From positions 7,243,546 through 7,307,545 of the forward strand of contig JAJEKV010000009.1 in assembly GCA_021234155.1 (NCBI GenBank): a stretch of DNA of 64,000 nt. Reading direction: 5' to 3'. The notes under the pieces were generated by a model, which worked only from the letters and a program-made list of their open reading frames with translations, was not told the DNA's origin and made no database searches. This DNA comes from Isoetes taiwanensis. Its lineage: Eukaryota; Streptophyta; Lycopodiopsida; Isoetales; Isoetaceae. The position numbers were made by a program, and so were the translations under genes. Below, piece by piece: positions 1-11,110 of this stretch (positions are counted from its first letter, which is position 1; each line of letters opens with the position of its first letter).

Positions 1-942
1 CTTTATCAAGTAATATAGAATTGTCTTCTGCTTTTCTTCAATGTTGCGCCTCCATCCTCTTCACTCATGATCAAGGATTTCGGATTTCACTTGCAAGGAT
101 ATATCTGTAAAGGTCTTTCATGGTTTCTGACCTTAGAGGTATGGATGTTATCCTAGGAATGCCTTGGCATAAGACTCAATCCTCCGATAGATTGGAAGGC
201 TGGGATTGTTATGTTATCCTTGGAAGGGCATAAAAAGACCTTCAAGTTTGTGATAGATGATATTCTTTCCACGATTCCACAATTTCTATTGTACAGTTTA
301 AAAATGTTTGGCAATGAAAACTCATTTGTGTTATTTGGTGGTTTTGCGTCTTAAGTCTAGTGCATCTTTATTGAATGAGCAGCATCATACTGTTTTTTGC
401 AATATTATGATGATATCTTTTCATCCATGAAATTTGCCTACCCAAAATCCAGAGGACCACACGATTTCTCTTTTCCCTGGAAAAGAACCTCGTAACCAAG
501 CTCCTTATCCGAGAATGCCGGCCAATAAGCTGAGATTAGGAGCCATAGTTCTTCACCTTTTGGTCCTCCTATCTTGTTGGTCAAAGAAAAAGATAATTCT
601 TGATGCATGTCTATATATTATCGTGCTTTGAATAAAATCACCATTAGAAATATGTTTCCTATATCAAGGGCGGATGATTTGTTCGATCAACTTCAAAGTG
701 CCACAGTTTTTGGCCATCTTGATCTTAAGTCATGGTATTGGCAACATAAGGTTGTGTCTGAACATGTTCATAAGACTGTGTTACACAAAACCTTTAGACA
801 TTATGAGTTTTTAGTCATGCCATTTGGACTTACAAATGCGTCAAATTCTTTTTCGAGGCTAATCGGGCAAATATTTGAAGATGTGCATGGTGCTTATGTT
901 ATCAATTTCTTTTATGACATATTAGTTAGCAGGCTTGCTTAA
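1..942 (+). pseudogene. Ty3/gypsy pol remnant (protease to RT)
   Basis: Around 140-180 a frame reads VILGMPWH, the pattern that follows the aspartic protease in Ty3/gypsy polyproteins. From about 607 a second frame reads YRALNKITI, then a degenerate LDLKSWYWQ (usual LDLKSGYHQ), HYEFLVMPFGLTNA and finally FFYDILV where the catalytic Y-x-DD-x-LV box should be. At least one of the two catalytic aspartates is lost, and stop codons and frameshifts separate protease from RT. RNase H and integrase are not seen downstream, and the 5' part lies outside the window. This is a dead, truncated element. The family-level call is secure. Confidence 0.85.
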
Positions 943-1120
943 CTTTTCCTACAACAATTTCTCAAATTCTAGCCTACCCATATAGCCCTCCACCTCATCA
1001 AATTTTGATTTACATCGTTAGATACCATATTTTCTAATCTTACGGTCAGTAAAATTAGAAAAAAACAAAAAAATTGCTTTTGACTCGCTTCGAGCTCTTT
1101 CTCGAGACATGAATATATAA
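943..1120. other. Unassigned AT-rich stretch
   Basis: No coding signal beyond short chance frames. It separates the gypsy remnant from the 440-bp tandem duplication. The gypsy similarity stops near 942, so this may be the truncation junction. Confidence 0.4.
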
Positions 1121-1560
1121 CAAAATAACAGGGGGTTCCAAGGGGGTTTGATATGGATCTAAAAATAACAATTCCTGAAACCATAGACCATATATCCCTA
1201 AAACAATTGAATGGGTTGTTATAAAAAAAAAATATAGATTCAAGATAAAAGAGTAATCACATTAGATCATTGGGTATATTGGTCAAAATAGTCTTATTAG
1301 GACATTGAATTATTTTGGTAGAGGTTCAAGCCTCCGTATTTCATATTCTAAAATCTTAGGCAAAGCCATATAGAGGTTTGATATTCCCTCAAAACCTTAG
1401 GTGAAATCGTATTTCATATTTCAAAATCATAGGCGCCTCCAATCATAAATGATTATAAGTGAAACAAGAGATGCCCACAGGCCCCAACATACGATTTGGG
1501 TTATAGGATCGACGAATCGACGACTGTGGTAGTCCAGGGTGCACCTCATTTAATATGTAG
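1121..1560. repeat. 440-bp tandem duplication, copy 1
   Basis: The sequence starting CAAAATAACAG at 1121 recurs at 1561 with about 440 bp offset. The copies share long blocks such as CCTGAAACCATAGACC and TGTGGTAGTCCAGGGTGCAC. The first 173 bp of copy 2 lie at 1561-1733 and the rest at 7504-7768, because a LINE has inserted into it. No protein is encoded. It could be a tandem or partial LTR remnant of the neighbouring gypsy element. Confidence 0.85.
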
Positions 1561-1733
1561 CAAAATAACAGCGGGTTCCAGGGGGATTTGATATGGATGT
1601 AAAAATAACAATTCCTGAAACCATAGACCATATATCCCTAAAACAATTGAATGGGTTGTTATAAAAAAAAATATAGATTCAAGATAAAAAATAATTTTAT
1701 TAACTCACTGAGTATATTGGTCGAAGTAGTCTT
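1561..1733. repeat. 440-bp tandem duplication, copy 2, left part
   Basis: Matches 1121-1295 with few substitutions and ends in the 16-bp target duplication TGGTCGAAGTAGTCTT (1718-1733), where the LINE poly(A)/poly(T) tract begins. The remainder of this copy resumes at 7504. Confidence 0.85.
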
Positions 1734-1850
1734 TTTTTTTTTTGAAGGGCGACAAGCTTTATTTACCAACTAAAACCGAGCAACATAAAATGCAAAGGCG
1801 AGTTATAACCCGGTGGACAAACCCGATCAAGCCCAGGCACAACTACACGC

Positions 1851-2936
1851 CTATGTAAAAGAATGGATCACGAAGGTGAGTATGCGGATCGGTACTTTCT
1901 TCTCTTGATCAAAGAGAAGAACAATTATAAACCATAACAATTTTATTTTAAGCCCTTGAAGAACAATCTCATCTGCGGTATCTAAGCCCTTAAAGATAAA
2001 CAACCTCCTTCTCTTCGGATTGACCATAAAAGCCGACCACATGCGAGATGAAAAGCTTCGTTTAGTTGTTTTGGGCCAAGCATCGGGGATAGATAGCAAG
2101 CAAAATTTCTGGCTAGATCGAGAGCGATGCCAAATAGGGTCAACAACCAAGACTATGCACTGCGAAGCCGCTCACACAGAAAAAACAATGCTCAATACTC
2201 TCAACCCTTCTTTGGCATAAAGGACGAGCTCACGAAATCCGATTATCCATTTTATGGACTAACTTTGTTGACTTCGGAGGCATCTATGGATCACTTGCCA
2301 CCACAAAACTACTACTTTGGGATGGGCGGCTTATCCCATACCCATATCAAACACTTTTCCATTGTGGGTGAGGGACTGAAGATGCCACCTATTAGATGGA
2401 GGCGAGGATTTCAAAATGCAAGACAATTTATACAGAAGACACAAACTGCCACATTTGGATATCGATGGCAACCCCATGCGACTACCTCAATCGTGGGGCG
2501 GGAATCTTGTGGCAACAATGCGGCAATATGATTCAGTTACTTTGTCCCATCGTACAACAAGAACTTTGTTCTAAATGCTTCCCATGACATGGATGACCGG
2601 ACTCATACCAAAAGCTGCAATAGTAGTTGATACCAAGCTGCTACCCATCGTGGTTGTGTCTTTGGATGAACAACCACACTAAGAGGCACATTCTGCGGGT
2701 GTCACGCAAAGGAATCCACCGACATGGGTGGACAGCGAAGACATGCCTCGGGATTAATATGGAAAAGAGACACGGCCGGTGTCCCCAGCGACAAGCAACC
2801 CCTTTAGAAAGGGAGAAGCATTAGGATACGGATGCATATGATAAAGCAAAGCCCAAGGAAGGAGGGGCTTAATGGTGGCCTTATGAAATGGGAGACAATC
2901 TTTGAATCGCTCGGGCCGGAGAATCATCCTTACCAA
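1851..2936 (-). pseudogene. LINE ORF2 C-terminal remnant
   Basis: Last part of the LINE before its poly(A) tail. Broken minus-strand frames (2936-2754 and 2150-1851) lie where RT thumb and zf-RVT-like sequence would end. The assignment rests mainly on position inside the element; individual motifs are too decayed to name. Confidence 0.5.
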
Positions 2937-3290
2937 TGAAAATCCTCCAAATGAACTTTGATATCATCACCTTGCTTTGGAGGTGAAAATCCAACATACC
3001 AAGACCACCCGGTGCCTTAGGTCTAATGCATTTAAGCCCAAAGCTACCTTGACCACCGCTCCTAACTCATTTCCACCCCAAATAAAATTTACGGCGATCG
3101 CACAATCTCCTCTATCTTACATTGCGGAGCTAATAGAAGCTGAGCGCCATGTAGACATGAGTATTACTAAGAACACATTTAGCCACGGTGATTCTCTAGG
3201 GCATGGGCGGTTTATTTGTATTCCACCAAAACAAGTGCTTTTGCAACCCACTAATGATTTCATCCCAAGCATTTGAGGCGAGGCGTGAAT

Positions 3291-4223
3291 TCAAGCTGGG
3301 ATACCAAGCAACTTTGTGGTATTGCCATGGAAGAATCTTCCATGGATAGTCAAAATATAGGGAGGGATGGGGACTGTCCAGCGTCCACAAAGCGTACATT
3401 TTGCCACCCTACAAAAACTCGATGCTAAGGAGAATGTGTCTAATAATAGCTTAGCATTACGAAGATTCTCGGCCTTGGCATTAGGAACAAAAAGTGTCAT
3501 CGGCATATTGGTTACATACCTCTTGAGAACCATCGTCCATTGGGAGGCCTTGAATAGCGCCATCTTGGGTAGCCACGGAGAAGAGCTGGGATAATACTTC
3601 TGCCACAATTGTGAAAAGCAAAGGGTGCTAAGGGACAACCTTGCGAATTCCTCTACCCACTACAAAATCTCGATGGCTGCATACGGAAAGGACGATGCGT
3701 CGGTGATGTATGGAGCTTCATGACATTCCTTGTGAATAACTCCCCAAACCCAAGTGCAAGAAGACACTTCTCCAAGAAACCCCAATCAACACTATCGTAA
3801 GCTTGACCAAAATCAAGCTTAAGATACACCGGCTCTATGACCTTTTGTATTTGGGCCCAATATATTCCTTCATATGCGGCACCACGTTGTTGAGAATACA
3901 ATGGCGAGGGAGAAAGCGGTGTGTTGTGAGATAAGCGTCGGCCAAGATGTCTCGGACTCTTTACGCCAATGTCTTAGCAAAGATCTTGTACGAGAGGAAA
4001 GCAATGTAATAGGTGCCCGGTCGAAATAGTCTTGGGTTCCTTGCTCTTTGGAATGAGAGAGATACAACTTTGTATTCAAAATCTTATCAAGGCTCCTAAA
4101 TCTACGAAACTCACAAAAGGCATCATATATGTCATCTTCCAACCAGTCCGAGTACTTTTGAAAAGAATTCAATAGGAAAGCCATCAAGACCGGGCATTTG
4201 TCCCTTTTCAAAGAGATCCACAA
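3291..4223 (-). pseudogene. LINE ORF2 reverse transcriptase remnant
   Basis: The frame at 3901-3653 reads KVIEPVYLKLDFGQAYDSVDW, which is RT motif A with its catalytic aspartate kept (usual LKLDFxKAYDxVxW). Upstream frames contain RPITLLSS-like text (usual FRPISL), and the downstream frame at 3638-3291 corresponds to palm/thumb sequence. Several frameshifts separate the blocks and no clear Y/FADD box was found, so the enzyme is not functional. Confidence 0.85.
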
Positions 4224-4896
4224 GCTGCTTTTAAGTCCCCCTTCACGATATTAGACTCAAGAAGCAACCTCTGCTCTTCATAAACAATCACGGCCGCACC
4301 TTAGTCAACACGACCAATTGCATGTCTTACGAAGAAAGGGCAATGGGTGTCGTGCAAAGAATGAAGAAAAGTGAAGATGAAGATCTTGCTTAAGATTCAG
4401 GATCGGAGATAAGGCGCCATCGGCAACAACAAAAGGCTGTATAGAAGTGGCGAGTTTCCTTCTTCTTGCAGCCACAAAAAGAGCGGGTACATCTATCTCC
4501 GTCCTTGAAACCCTTTGCAACCACTGCCTTCACTTTGGCTTATGCTTTTACGGTTTCCATAAGCGATGCGAGATAATAACTCCTTTTCTCGACTCCACTA
4601 GTATGGCCACTGGCGAATTACTTCTAATTCTGGTACAATGCGGTCAATAGTCCTCTAGCTCAATAGCTCGACTCTCCCATATTCTTTTGCAAATGACTTC
4701 ATTGCGGAGACAACGTTGCGACAACCCGGACATGCCCCCCTCTGAGGTGAGAAGGCCGAGACCAAGCCCGACTACTGACCAAGTTTGAACTCCTCATCCT
4801 CCAAGTACTTGCAATTAAGCTTAAAGTAGGTCTGGTAAGTCGATGACAATTAGCCACATCATTAGTTAGAAGTTGTGGATTATGATGGGGACGGAG

Positions 4897-5576
4897 CTAT
4901 CGGAAGATTTGGCGGCGAAAATCCGCTAGCCGAGCATTTGCACAAGTACTAAAGTATCCTCTATCATGCCTTGCATAAGCTCTGCCAGCTCCTGTCCAAC
5001 CATTACACCACGTAAAGGACTGATCACCATCAATCTCTATAAGCTGACCATCATGTAAAAGGCGTAGCCATTGTTCTCGCTCGAATCCTTGCACCACTTC
5101 AAAGCATGACCACTTCTATCTCTTTCCAACTTCGACCATATTGAAAGTAAGCCAGCGAGCAACCATGCAACGATACGCCCAAAATTTGGAGAACTTTACT
5201 CCTCGAGTTGCCCACAAAGCACCCATTTGGCGAGGGTCTATTATGAGCATATACATTTATCAAACCCCATTCTTGGCCCTTATCTTTCCATTTGATTATT
5301 ATCCACCGCCCAAACCTATCTGTTTGAGTAAAAGTGACATCCACAGACGACTTCCATGCAGTAAGCACACCAGCCTTAGATGCATCGTGCTTGAGACACC
5401 AAGACATTATAGTCCGTCCAAAGTACATTAGCTACTTTATGTACATGACCGCGGCGGCATTTATGCTCTTGGAGGCAACAAAAGGTCGTAGAAAACTTAG
5501 ACAGGTAAAGAGACAACCTGCTTCTTTTGCTTGGGGAAGAAGCCACTCCCCTCACATTCCAAGACAACAGGTTCAT
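4897..5576 (-). pseudogene. LINE ORF2 endonuclease (APE-type) remnant
   Basis: Starts MNLLSWNVRGVASSPSKR, the usual plant L1 endonuclease opening (NxxWNVRG), followed by CLQEHK, the QE(H/T)K metal-binding motif. After a frameshift the frame reads GRWIIIKWKDKG and GLINVYAHN (usual NVYAP), then fades. In the intact family this domain nicks the genomic target for primed reverse transcription. A related copy of the same segment lies at 35245-35690. Confidence 0.88.
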
Positions 5577-5589
5577 GTGGCTAACATAT

Positions 5590-7280
5590 TATGTTCCACC
5601 TCCATACCAATAGAGCCAGCCTCAACCATGTCCATCTCGCATGGTTCTGAAGGGAGGTCAGCCTACCTCGTCCTAGAAATTGGCAAGGGGGAGCCTCCTC
5701 TCTGTTCCACCCTTCCATTGTTTTGTTCAGCACTTGGTGAGGGAGAGCCTCCTCTTTGCTCTACCCCCCCTCCATTATTTTGTTGGGTGGCGGCAGGGAG
5801 AGCCTCCTCTCTGCTCCACCCTTCCATGCAAATTATCAGAATCGCTCATGACATGAGACACATGTTGACTAGCCTTATTGCGTGCAGCTCTTTTCCAAAT
5901 AACATTTGTCCATCCCTCTTGGGCATTCACATGATGCTCTTGAACACTTTCATGCCGCTCTTGCAATTCCTGGATCTTCTGTAACTTAGCCCTAGCATCC
6001 TCTCCAAAAGCGGGAGTATGCACAATCTTCTGTGGGATAGTGGTTTTAGCAGCAGATGGAGTAGCAACAATGAGAGGTAGTGATGTAGCATTGGCGAAGG
6101 GACAACAGAGGGTAAAGGGGACACAATAGAGGTAGGAGGCATAGAGGAAGAAGGGACCATTGCAGGGCGATCTCTCTTAGCACGAAAATTTGCAAATAAA
6201 GCAAGTTGAGGAAATAAATCAGCCAGCTGAGGGCCATTGAGCAACTGCAAAGCATACTTCAGAAAGATAGGGCCACTTTTCACAACCACACTATCGGGGA
6301 AGACCCGCGACCAGGAAGGAAAGAGACACAAATTTTAGCACCATCAACAATAGAATGGGCGGATGAGTACCGGACCATTAGCTTAATGCGATAAGAAACT
6401 CCGGCACCAAGAGATCGGGAGGAAGATTAGGAATAGAAAACCAACATGGCATCCTAAGGCGGAGTCGTGCAGGGGGAGAAAATCGGGGCGGTAAGGCTGG
6501 TACAAAATATAATCACTCCACATTGGGTCCACACCGCGTGCCACTAGTTGCTCCCGACCGGCGACATCATAAAAAGCGATCAAAAAGAACTTCTTATCCG
6601 GCATCTTTAAAAAGTATGATAAGGTGGCAACCCTAATCTCGAAGATGACCGGTCAACCAATAGCCAAGCTTCCCTCTTGTCAGAAATGCTCGGTATATTG
6701 ACCAACCACACTAAGCGACAACAAGTTACTAATACACTTCTTACGTAAGTCATGATCAATCTCGACCACATTGTACCCGGGCGGCTTGAAGAGTATTCTT
6801 ACACATTTCGGGCTGATAGAAAACTTCTTGCAGGTGGTGAAGCTCAAATGAGTCTCCTTTGCTCGCAACTCACCCAAAGATTGCGAGATCTCTTTTATTA
6901 TCACGAATCATCACATCAATAGGCTGTAGCAACACGCCATACGGCCGAGGCGTAGTTGATGACAAGTCCTTCTTGATCCAATCACTAAAAGCGCCCTGCT
7001 AGCATTAACTCGAAGTTGAGGACCTCCAAGGAAGTGGACGGGACTGATCTTTGTTAGAATTGGCACCCGCTGGCGCCGAGGCACCATCCACAGAAGCATT
7101 ACCACTATTCAAAGCACTTGTACTCTTCGGTGCACCAGCCGAGGGTGCCAAAGCAGGAAAATCACCGTCTTGAAAGACATTCTCACTATAAGCCAGAGGG
7201 TTAACATGCAAAGCCAAATTTGCCCCCTGCACCAGCATGGATACAGGAGGTTTTGCAGGCAGCTTGGAAGTTGACGCCAT
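5590..7280 (-). pseudogene. LINE ORF1 remnant
   Basis: Begins MASTSKLPAKPPVSMLV on the minus strand, about 210 bp inside the element's 5' end, followed by a low-complexity Ala/Ser/Asn stretch and then broken frames with basic and hydrophobic segments. Plant L1 ORF1 proteins are RNA-binding chaperones that coat the element RNA. Position between the 5' end and the endonuclease supports the call. Reading frame is lost several times, and the C-terminal part carries a degenerate peptide repeat (see 5685-5828). Confidence 0.7.
5685..5828 (-). repeat. Three ~60-bp tandem repeats in LINE ORF1 tail
   Basis: Three copies of a unit containing GGGAGAGCCTCCTCTCTGCT and CCTTCCATT (plus strand). On the minus strand they encode a repeated VEQRGGSP motif. 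They sit just upstream of the endonuclease start, so they would form a linker at the end of ORF1 or the 5' part of ORF2. Confidence 0.8.
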
Positions 7281-7503
7281 AGAGCCGAAACTGTCAGGGC
7301 TAAAAAGGCTATCAGCCAGAACCTAAAATCTGTGATGCCACACACCATTGGAAAGAGCTCTGAATCACCTTTCCAAGGAGCCAGAAAACACCATAATCCG
7401 AGGTCTGTAGCTCCAGATATGAACAGAAATGTAAAGCAGCCTCTGGCAGAAACCCTAGGGCGCATCCATCTCCTCCTTAAATACATCTGGTCGAAGTAGT
7501 CTT

Positions 7504-7768
7504 ATTAGGACATTGAGTTATTTTGGTAGATATTCGAGCCCCCGTATTTCATATTCTAAAATCTTAGGCAAAGTCATATAGAGGTTTGATATTCCCTCAA
7601 AATCTTAGGCGAAATCATATTTCATATTTCAAAATCAAAGGCGCCTCCAACCATAAATGACTATAAGCGGAACAAGAGGTGCCTACAAGCCCCAACATAC
7701 GATCTAGGTCGTAGGATCGACGAATTCGACGTCTGTGGTAGTCCAGGGTGCACCTCGTTTAGAAAATC
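7504..7768. repeat. 440-bp tandem duplication, copy 2, right part
   Basis: Matches 1296-1560, including TATAGAGGTTTGATATTCCC and TGTGGTAGTCCAGGGTGCAC. It continues the copy split by the LINE. Divergence from copy 1 is about the same on both sides of the LINE, as expected for one ancestral unit. Confidence 0.85.
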
Positions 7769-8213
7769 CATCGGAACTCATATTTCTTGTGCAAGCCCCT
7801 TCTATTTTTTCTTTTTCTTTTTCTCTCCACCGCCTAAGCACATCGGCGCCCAGGCCCTCGCTCATGTGAGCCCGCTCAGGTGGTAGCCCCAAGCATGAGC
7901 TCAGCCAGGTGGTAGCCCCAAGCATGAGCCCAGCCCAGCCATAGCAGCACCGAATTCTGCCATAACAGCAACGTAGCATATACGGCACTCAGCCACAACT
8001 TCACGAGCAAGAATCAGGTCACTGTATCTCGTTCCAGATCAAGCACGAATCGAGCAGCTCCGTCTCCTGCCAGATCGGCCGAACAGATCATCAGAGGTTC
8101 TTTCTCCTCCATCTTTCTGATTTACTTAGTTCCAGTGTATCCAGCCAGTTGCAAATCTAGTTCCCTGCTTGCTCTACATTTTCTTCTCCTCCACATAGTT
8201 ATAGCCACTCAGC
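7769..8213 (+). other. Likely 5' region of ORF1-only LINE-like element
   Basis: Non-coding, starting with a polypyrimidine stretch (about 7805-7835) and a short tandem repeat containing AGGTGGTAGCCCCAAGCATG (two copies, about 7879-7925). It leads into the ORF that begins at 8214. It looks like a GC-richer 5'UTR or internal promoter of the element that ends near 20018. Its 5' boundary and target duplication were not found. Confidence 0.4.
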
Positions 8214-8492
8214 ATGACCCGCAGGATCAAAACCATGGCACAAGAGACCCGCAAAGCCAAGAATCTGATCAAATTGCCAGTGCATATCTCAGACAAACCC
8301 TATGACCCTTCAATTAAACCGTATCTTATGGCAGCCCCCTTTTTTGGGCCTCAGCGTCCTATTCTGACCCAGCCGGATTCACAGTCAGTTCCTGATGCGT
8401 CCTTAAATGCGGCCCTAGAAAAGGCTTGCTGCTCAAATGAATTGTCTGCATCCAGATATCTTGGCCAGTATACAGACAGTCTGCTCTACTGT
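8214..8492 (+). pseudogene. 5' part of an ORF split by the LTR insertion
   Basis: Opens MTRRIKTMAQETRKAKN (basic start) and runs 93 codons to ...DSLLYC at the TSD ACTGT (8488-8492). Reading past 8492 enters the LTR and is artefactual. The continuation lies at 19054. In the direct join the frame meets a stop after about 34 codons (near 19157), while the longer downstream frame is out of register by one base, so the ORF was damaged by more than the insertion. Interpreted as N-terminal half of a LINE ORF1-type protein because of the RNA-binding-like C-terminal part at 19474. Confidence 0.6.
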
Positions 8493-10144
8493 TGTGACGT
8501 TCCAGGCATTCATACGGTATACGTATGCACGCCGGGACACGTCACTAGGACATAAGGGGGTAATTGTCTAAGTGGGAGTCGACCACAATGGTTTTATTTA
8601 GCTATGTTAATAAATCCATTGTGGATAATTATAAAGTATATAGCCTAATTACCCTAATTAAGCTAAATTAGTTAATTAGCACCAACAAGGGGGTGCCACT
8701 TGGCCCAAATCGATTGGGCAAGGCATGGTTTCCATTTTGGACACCCAAATTAGGGCTTTTGTGCCCCAATTCGAATTAGGAGCGGATGGAGATGGAGGGA
8801 GAGGGCTCTTTGAGCCCAAGGGGCTGTTCTTGGCCCAAGGATTATTCTTGACCCCAGAATCATGGGACACCCACTAGGCTGTCATTTGCCACCCTAGTTA
8901 CATCAAGATGGAAGCACCCCGATAATGGTTCAGCGAAACAGTTGGTTAGTAGTAGTTTAGCTTGTGAATTCTAGGGTGGCGCCATGTTGGGCACTTGTTG
9001 TCTTTGTTTTTGTCATTCTCTCTTTGTTTTAATTGTAGGAACTAACCCTTGATTGTAAAGGTAAGTTCTCTTTATATTCGATTCGATTAAGTGCGGTTCT
9101 TAAAAGGATGGATTGATAGTTCTTTGTATGGTATCACTTTCGAAAATGGGGGAATTAAAGAGTGGGGTAGAGACCTCGAACTCATATCACGATAGTATGT
9201 TCCTAGATAGAACCACTGTAATTCCCAATAATTTCGGCATGTGCACAAGAGCCCACCGGGTCATAGGCGCTATGGTGCGGCTTAGCAGCAGGACAAGGGA
9301 CACGGTGGTGAAGTAGGGGGTGGGGTCTTGCCACGAGCATAAAGGCTCTGAGACTCCTGAGTGGGCTAGGCGATGGCCGGTCCGTAGAGGGGCCGGGTAT
9401 GGGTCGACACTCCACAGGTGTAGTGGTGTGACCCGTATGGGCCACCATGCACTTTGAGTAGAATTAGGGTGAGTAAGAAGTCAGTGCGGATCGCGGTGAT
9501 GCGTGATGTGTCGCGTATTCTCTAGCTCACCCATGGAACCTTTGTGATCACGGAGGGGGGCCTTCCCAGGCCTGCCTCATCGGACCGGTGTCATGAACAC
9601 GGAGTAGGCTCAAAGAGTGTTACCTTGAGTGCGTCTCGGGGAAGGCTATAAGCGAAGCCATAAGCGTGAATTGACCCATCCGCAAAGTGTGCACCGCGGG
9701 AGGGGCGGATGGAGTGGACAACCCTAGCCCGATGTTCTATGCCGATAGCGCCATGCCAAGACTTCGGTCTGGCTGATCTCTTGAGGCCCCAGGTCGGTCG
9801 ATCCTCTTTTGGAGTGCGGTAGGGGTAGAACACGAGGTTTGGGTGTTTTCTTAGTTTTAGATGCATATTCTTTGCCGTTGGTATTTGGATGGATCGCCAC
9901 CCTTCGTGGTGGTTATTTATATGTGATTTATGTTGTGTGCTAACCCTTGTATTCATGCTTCATGACGTAGGAGTCCCATTGAAAAGCGTGGGCGAATGAC
10001 CCCTTCGTGTCCTTCTTTCGGGCACCATAATATGGGTGGCGGAATAGGCGAGAGAGCCACGCTCATGGCGAGGTGGTTGCCATGGGAGGGGAAAGTCCCG
10101 TATGTATCGTCCGGGGTGTCGTATATATATTCGGGGGGCGTCCA
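8493..10144 (+). repeat. 5' LTR
   Basis: About 1652 bp. It aligns end to end with 17395-19053 and with the solo LTR at 31756-33461. Shared landmarks are CACTTGGCCCAAATCGATTG, TTGTAGGAACTAACCCTTGA and CATGGCGAGGTGGTTGCCAT. The 3' end is GGGGGGCGTCCA, one A short of the CGTCACA terminus of the other copies. A TATATATA run lies near 10120-10130. Confidence 0.93.
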
Positions 10145-10146
10145 CG

Positions 10147-10162
10147 GTGGTATCGAGCCATG
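10147..10162 (+). promoter_or_regulatory. Primer binding site, tRNA-iMet type
   Basis: TGGTATCGAGCCATGATT lies 2-3 bases inside the 5' LTR. It matches TGGTATCAGAGC, the usual plant PBS complementary to initiator methionine tRNA, with one base missing. It primes minus-strand DNA synthesis in the intact family. Confidence 0.85.
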
Positions 10163-10591
10163 ATTACGGTTGGCCGGAATCATATGCGGCCAAACTCTAA
10201 CTTCGTAGTTCATCGGCTAAGTGTGATTGTTAGTTCTTTGATGTTTGGCTTTGTGTTAGGTTAAAGTAAAGAAATTGTAGGTTTAAAAAGTTAGAGGCGA
10301 TTTGGAGGACCCAAGTTTGGAGGGGCTATAACTTTTGTAGGTAAAATTTGGGATGAAGGCGGAAATGGCTCCATTGGATCGGGGCGTACCCCAAATACCC
10401 TAGGGCCGATCGTTAGCTGGTGAAAAATGGTCAAGGAGGGGCCCCGAAAGTCAACTTCGGCGCCTTTGCTTTTCGGCGACTTCGGGATCATGGTAGGAGG
10501 CGTATAATGCCGTCGGCGCGTAGGCCGTATAAAAGCAGCGTATTTCTGCCGTATAAAAATTTTCGTATTTTTTTTATATACATATTGTTTT

Positions 10592-10672
10592 GGCGCCCCA
10601 ATCCAGATTTGAACCCATGACCTCTCAACTCCAAGCCTAGGTGCCTACCACCACACCAAGCTCTCTCTTGAA
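10592..10672 (-). repeat. tRNA-like module (SINE-head-like) 1
   Basis: On the minus strand the sequence reads GCTTGGTGTGGTGGTAGGCA (A-box-like) and, about 40 bases on, TCATGGGTTCAAATCTGG, whose GGTTCAAATC fits the pol III B box (10606-10615). The cloverleaf is incomplete, so this is not a functional tRNA gene. A second module follows 80 bp to the right. Confidence 0.6.
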
Positions 10673-10751
10673 TGTAATATAAGTGTTTCACATATTTCTT
10701 ATACACATATAGTACTCTATTTCTCTGCATAGCAACTTTTATATAAAAAGG

Positions 10752-10815
10752 TACTATGGGGTCTTGAACCCCTGACCTTCTGCACCCAAGCCAACACCTT
10801 TACCAATAAGCCAAC
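10752..10815 (-). repeat. tRNA-like module (SINE-head-like) 2
   Basis: The minus strand reads TTGGCTTATTGGTAAAGGTG (A-box-like) and GGGGTTCAAGACCCC, a complete T-arm with GGGG/CCCC stem, 7-base loop and B box (10761-10770). The acceptor stem is not present. Probable SINE head or tRNA-derived fragment rather than a live tRNA gene. Confidence 0.6.
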
Positions 10816-10914
10816 TTCTTTCTTGAAGGGATATAACCCTTTTTCTAAGTATTTATAGTGCATCTATTTTCCTATTTAAATTAGAGGCGTGCCTTTGGTA
10901 AACCCACGAAGTGG

Positions 10915-11110
10915 AGGCGCCATAGCCAGCCGAGAACAAGCTCTCGCGCCATAGCAGCGGAGCAAGCTCTCTCGCCATAGCAGTCGACAAGCTCTCTCGT
11001 CATAGCCGCCCGGGACAAGCTCTCTCGCCATGCCCGTAGGAGCAAGCTCTCTCGCCATAGCCGCCTGAGCAAGCTCTCTCGCCATAGCAGCCGGAGTAAG
11101 CACTCTTGCT
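10915..11110. repeat. 28-30 bp minisatellite, about 7 copies
   Basis: Units contain AGCAAGCTCTCTCGCCATAG, varying in the bases between (CAGCC, GTCGA, CCGCC). On the minus strand every unit translates to similar MARELV/WRESL peptides, which are by-products of the repeat. Located in the 5' leader of the LTR element. Confidence 0.9.

Larger units (their letters stand above)
1734..7487 (-). mobile_element. L1-type LINE, near full length, degenerate
   Basis: Non-LTR retrotransposon read on the minus strand. A poly(T) run from 1734 is the 3' poly(A) tail. The 16-bp direct repeat TGGTCGAAGTAGTCTT at 1718-1733 and 7488-7503 is the target-site duplication of target-primed reverse transcription. From 5' to 3' it carries an ORF1 with acidic, Ala/Ser-rich start (7280), an APE-type endonuclease (from 5576), reverse transcriptase (about 4223-3291) and a C-terminal remnant (to 1851). 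Every domain is broken by frameshifts and stops, so it is inactive. The length of 5.75 kb is normal for plant L1. Confidence 0.93.

Noticed and set aside
8493-8555. C-terminal end of the 113-codon frame starting at 8214
   Set aside because: Beyond 8492 the frame reads into the LTR, so the last 21 residues are an insertion artefact.
10752-10815. Functional tRNA gene
   Set aside because: T-arm and A box are present, but acceptor stem, anticodon arm and a terminator are not.
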